From contig NZ_CALEFV010000190.1 in the NCBI RefSeq assembly GCF_937877005.1, positions 1-58,051 of the forward strand: a DNA stretch of 58,051 nt, in the 5' to 3' direction. Below, piece after piece: positions 55,387 through 58,051 of the stretch (the first letter of the stretch is position 1; the number at the start of each line of letters is the position of its first letter). The notes below the pieces were generated by a model. The model had not been told where the DNA came from and searched no databases. It was given only the letters and a program-made list of their open reading frames with translations. Made by a program: the position numbers and the translations under genes. Origin of the DNA: an uncultured Fibrobacter sp. (GTDB lineage: Bacteria > Fibrobacterota > Fibrobacteria > Fibrobacterales > Fibrobacteraceae).

Positions 55387-58051
55387 ATGAAAAATACCAA
55401 ATTCAAATTAAATCAGATCTTTGCCTTAATCATTCTGCTCGCTTTCGGCCAGGGGTTTGCTGCAATGGGGTCGTGGCGTGATCATGTGAGCAAAAAAACG
55501 CCAAATAATCCGACGGGTGAATGTTATGAAATTGAAACGCCTGATCAACTTGCTTGGTTTGCAAAGAATGTGGCTGAAGGCTGTGCCAAGTTGGTTGCAG
55601 ATTTGGATATGAAGGGTGAAGGCGAAGGGTATTATTGGGTCCCCATTGCGGCAGGAGGAACGGCTAGGGCTGTCAATTTTGATGGCAATGGCCATATCAT
55701 TCGAAACCTGTACATAAGTGCTGAAAAACTTTTGGAGAAGTACCCTACGCAAAAATACGCTCAGAATCTTGGCCTTATCGGAGCCTTTAAGGGACATGTG
55801 CAAAATGTGATTCTAGAAAATGTTCAAGTATATGCCTATGGTAATAATTACAGTACTACCAATACAACGGATCCGGTTAAGGGCCCGCTTTCCATCGGTA
55901 CTGTTGTTGGTTGGCAGAGTGGTGGTGGTAAGGTTGAAAACTGCTATGTTACGGGAACGATGCTGACTATTGGTGATGGACAGGCTGTTGGAGGAATTGT
56001 TGGCAATAATGGCGGCGGAACGATTAGTAACTGTTATAGTGCTGTAAATATCACTGCCAGCGGTATTGCCTATGTTGGGGGAATTGCTGGATATTCGAAA
56101 AATTATAACGGTGATGTAACTATTTCGTCTTGCGTTTATGCCGGTGAAACACTTTCTGCTGTTGGAGAAGGAACTGTAATAATTAATGGAAAGGAAGAAT
56201 ACTTTGTTTCTGATGCAGGCGCCATTGTCGGAAACCATTATAATGGCTTGACCACTTTTGAAAATGTTTATTATGATAGCGACATGTTTGATAAGGGGGT
56301 GGGCGCAACAATGGGTGGAACTACCAAGGGCGAACCTTCTGGGGAGTCGGAATTAAATTCAGATTTGATAGCATGCACTCTTAACGGCGGTGAAATACAA
56401 CAAGACGGATCCTGTTCCAAGGAAGGTGCGTGGTCTGCTGGGGAAGACGGTCTTTCTCTGAATGGTTATGGCGCAGATGGCTACAAGATTGTCTTCGATG
56501 CTAATGGCGGTTCATTTGCCGGTGGGACGACTTTTGTCAAATATGTAAAGCCTGGCAATGTTGTCAATAACGAAGGGGTCAATGATCCGACATGGGGTGA
56601 AAACCATGCTTTTATTGGTTGGGCTCTTTCTGCGGATGCGTCTGAATCGGAAAATCTTGGAAATCCTTCAAAGGACAAAGTGGTCTATGCTGTATGGAAC
56701 CCTGTTTATACGATTACATTTAGTGCTGCGCCCGGAAAATTTATCAGTGGTGATGATGAAAAGACCGTAAAGATCGAACGCGGTAAGAAAATTTCTATTG
56801 GTGACGCATTTGGCAATCCGACAAGAGAAAATTATTACTTTAGAGGTTGGGCTCCAAATGAAGATCCTTCGGTAGAAGAGGCTCTTGTTGACGAAAATAC
56901 GGGCCTTGATGCCCTTCCTGATGCAAGTGAAAATAGAACATTCTATGCAGTTTGGACAGAAGTCCCTACGTACATAGTTACTTTCCATTCAAATGGACAT
57001 GGCCCCACGGTTTCCAAGTATCTTGAGGTCCTCGAAAACCAGACTATAGAAGGCCTGTCTGAAGAACAATTTGGAAGCGCTGTAGGATATGTCTTAGATG
57101 GTTGGTGCCATGACTCTGAATGCAAAAATGTTTTTAATTTCTCCACAACACCTATAACAAGTGATATAACCGTTTATGCAAAGTGGGTTAAGCAATCTTA
57201 TCTTGTAAATTATGTTTTGAATTGTGACGAGAATTGTTCAGCAACCAACGCATCTTCTTATACAGTTGATGGCCTTGCGCTTAATGTCCCCAATGATTGG
57301 GATGGCCATCATTTTGTTGGATGGTCTGAAGAAAACAATGGTGCGGATGTAAAAAATTCAATTCCTGCTGGTGAGACGGGTGAGAAAACCCTTTACGCCA
57401 TATGGAATGTCGATGCTTTTACGATTACATACAATGCTGGTGCTTATGGTAAGGGTAATCTTATCCCGATTGTACAAATGAAATATGGCGAGTCGCATAC
57501 TATTTTAGGGAATCAGTTTACGCGTGATGGATTTACGCAGGAAGGCTGGTCCACAAGCGATGGTAGCAAAGTGGCTGAATATAGTGTTGGTCAATCAATT
57601 AGCAATGTCTCGCTAAACCTCTATCCGCACTGGGTCTTGAAGAATAATACTATTGCGGTAAAGGTTGTATCGGCAGAATTTCCGTATGATGGAAAAGAAC
57701 ACGCTGCAGAATGTAGTGTTGAAGGCGAGGTCCCCGAGGGATTTACTATTTCTTCGTCTTCTTCTCCCACGGTACTAAAGGTTTCTGATGGGAAAAAGAC
57801 GGCATCATGTACTTTGGTTATAGAAGATGAAACCGGTATGGACGTTACTGAATCTTTCACGATTGTATCTTCTAAAGGCTCAATTTCTGTTAAGGCTGCA
57901 GAAACGCCGATTGGGGCTTTAACAATCCTTGCGGATGAAAATGGAAAGAGAGCTGTCATCAACGGTACCTATGCAGGAAATGATGAGACTGAAATCACTT
58001 CTAATATTGTAGTTAACAGCGTGACATTGGATCGTACATTCAATGCGAACA
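55387..58051 (+). CDS. Exported GLUG/InlB-repeat surface protein (3' end outside window)
   Basis: At least 888 residues, open to the window end. The ATG at 55387 gives the cleanest signal peptide (KFKLNQIFALIILLAFGQGFAA); an in-frame ATG at 55366 also has a weak ribosome binding site. Residues about 45-330 form a beta-helix-like region with GLUG-type repeats (VGGIVGNNGGGTISNCYS, YVGGIAGYSKNYNG). From about 365 are InlB-type repeats: YKIVFDANGGSF, AFIGWALS, YTITFSAAPGKFI, FRGWAPNED, TFHSNGHGP, VLDGWCHD, VNYVLNCDENC, HFVGWSEEN. After about 750 a different Ser/Val-rich beta region begins. It is the same general class as the protein at 15971 but with a distinct N-terminal domain. Probable adhesin; binding target unknown. 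Confidence 0.8.
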   Translation, partial: MKNTKFKLNQIFALIILLAFGQGFAAMGSWRDHVSKKTPNNPTGECYEIETPDQLAWFAKNVAEGCAKLVADLDMKGEGEGYYWVPIAAGGTARAVNFDGNGHIIRNLYISAEKLLEKYPTQKYAQNLGLIGAFKGHVQNVILENVQVYAYGNNYSTTNTTDPVKGPLSIGTVVGWQSGGGKVENCYVTGTMLTIGDGQAVGGIVGNNGGGTISNCYSAVNITASGIAYVGGIAGYSKNYNGDVTISSCVYAGETLSAVGEGTVIINGKEEYFVSDAGAIVGNHYNGLTTFENVYYDSDMFDKGVGATMGGTTKGEPSGESELNSDLIACTLNGGEIQQDGSCSKEGAWSAGEDGLSLNGYGADGYKIVFDANGGSFAGGTTFVKYVKPGNVVNNEGVNDPTWGENHAFIGWALSADASESENLGNPSKDKVVYAVWNPVYTITFSAAPGKFISGDDEKTVKIERGKKISIGDAFGNPTRENYYFRGWAPNEDPSVEEALVDENTGLDALPDASENRTFYAVWTEVPTYIVTFHSNGHGPTVSKYLEVLENQTIEGLSEEQFGSAVGYVLDGWCHDSECKNVFNFSTTPITSDITVYAKWVKQSYLVNYVLNCDENCSATNASSYTVDGLALNVPNDWDGHHFVGWSEENNGADVKNSIPAGETGEKTLYAIWNVDAFTITYNAGAYGKGNLIPIVQMKYGESHTILGNQFTRDGFTQEGWSTSDGSKVAEYSVGQSISNVSLNLYPHWVLKNNTIAVKVVSAEFPYDGKEHAAECSVEGEVPEGFTISSSSSPTVLKVSDGKKTASCTLVIEDETGMDVTESFTIVSSKGSISVKAAETPIGALTILADENGKRAVINGTYAGNDETEITSNIVVNSVTLDRTFNAN

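Noticed and set aside
1..58051. tRNA or rRNA genes, insertion sequences, phage integrase
   Set aside because: No TTCGAATCC-type tRNA arms with CCA context, no rRNA motifs, and no transposase or integrase-like protein was found on either strand.

Overview
The window reads as chromosomal DNA of a Fibrobacter species (F. succinogenes or a close relative). This is inferred from secreted glycoside hydrolases of families 45, 5 and 74, lipoproteins with long serine-rich linkers, InlB-type repeat surface proteins, C-terminal sorting-like domains ending in a 'DMxGxxI...GxYxVR' pattern, and housekeeping genes of a Gram-negative cell (kdsB). No rRNA, tRNA, CRISPR array, insertion sequence or phage gene was found.

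Layout. 1-7946 (+): end of a UvrD/PcrA helicase, gatC, kdsB, a ComEA-like helix-hairpin-helix protein, a PilM/PilN-like pair, rsmD, coaD, a rhomboid protease and a PfkB sugar/nucleoside kinase. 7963-11707 (+): three exported or membrane proteins and an iron/manganese superoxide dismutase. 11756-14551: a membrane protein, a GH45 endoglucanase lipoprotein, a bacterial PH-domain membrane protein and an L,D-transpeptidase. 14552-22530 is the most accessory part: a promoter followed at once by stacked hairpins, a 63-residue protein, a HigBA-like toxin-antitoxin pair, a 1570-residue InlB-repeat surface protein, a DUF4143 ATPase and a small lipoprotein. A covarying 37-bp hairpin element occurs on both sides of the InlB-repeat gene.

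22730-24761 (-): leuCD. 25011-27918: GH5 cellulase lipoprotein and a small lipoprotein. 28111-30045 (-): a two-gene unit that looks like a split, degenerate CpaE/MinD-type protein joined through the membrane to an apparently intact M23 cell-wall peptidase. 30435-37757 (+): a 2440-residue exported repeat protein with 22 similar domains arranged in a three-domain super-period. 38008-40881 (+): GH74 xyloglucanase-like enzyme.

40949-55155 is one long run of minus-strand housekeeping genes interrupted only by ruvX: a YbiT-type ABC-F ATPase, a giant BcrAD/BadFG-type activase, fabF, an acyl-CoA ligase, a DUF2334 deacetylase, thiC and ilvD. The window ends inside a second InlB-repeat/GLUG surface protein (55387 onward).

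Genes cooperate in three themes: plant-wall degradation and adhesion (GH45, GH5, GH74, repeat proteins), envelope upkeep (M23 pair, L,D-transpeptidase, rhomboid, kdsB), and branched-chain amino acid, thiamine and lipid metabolism (leuCD, ilvD, thiC, fabF-ligase). The intergenic DNA carries degenerate 7-bp-period arrays at stop codons and REP-like palindromes, and a TATATT -10 box precedes many genes.
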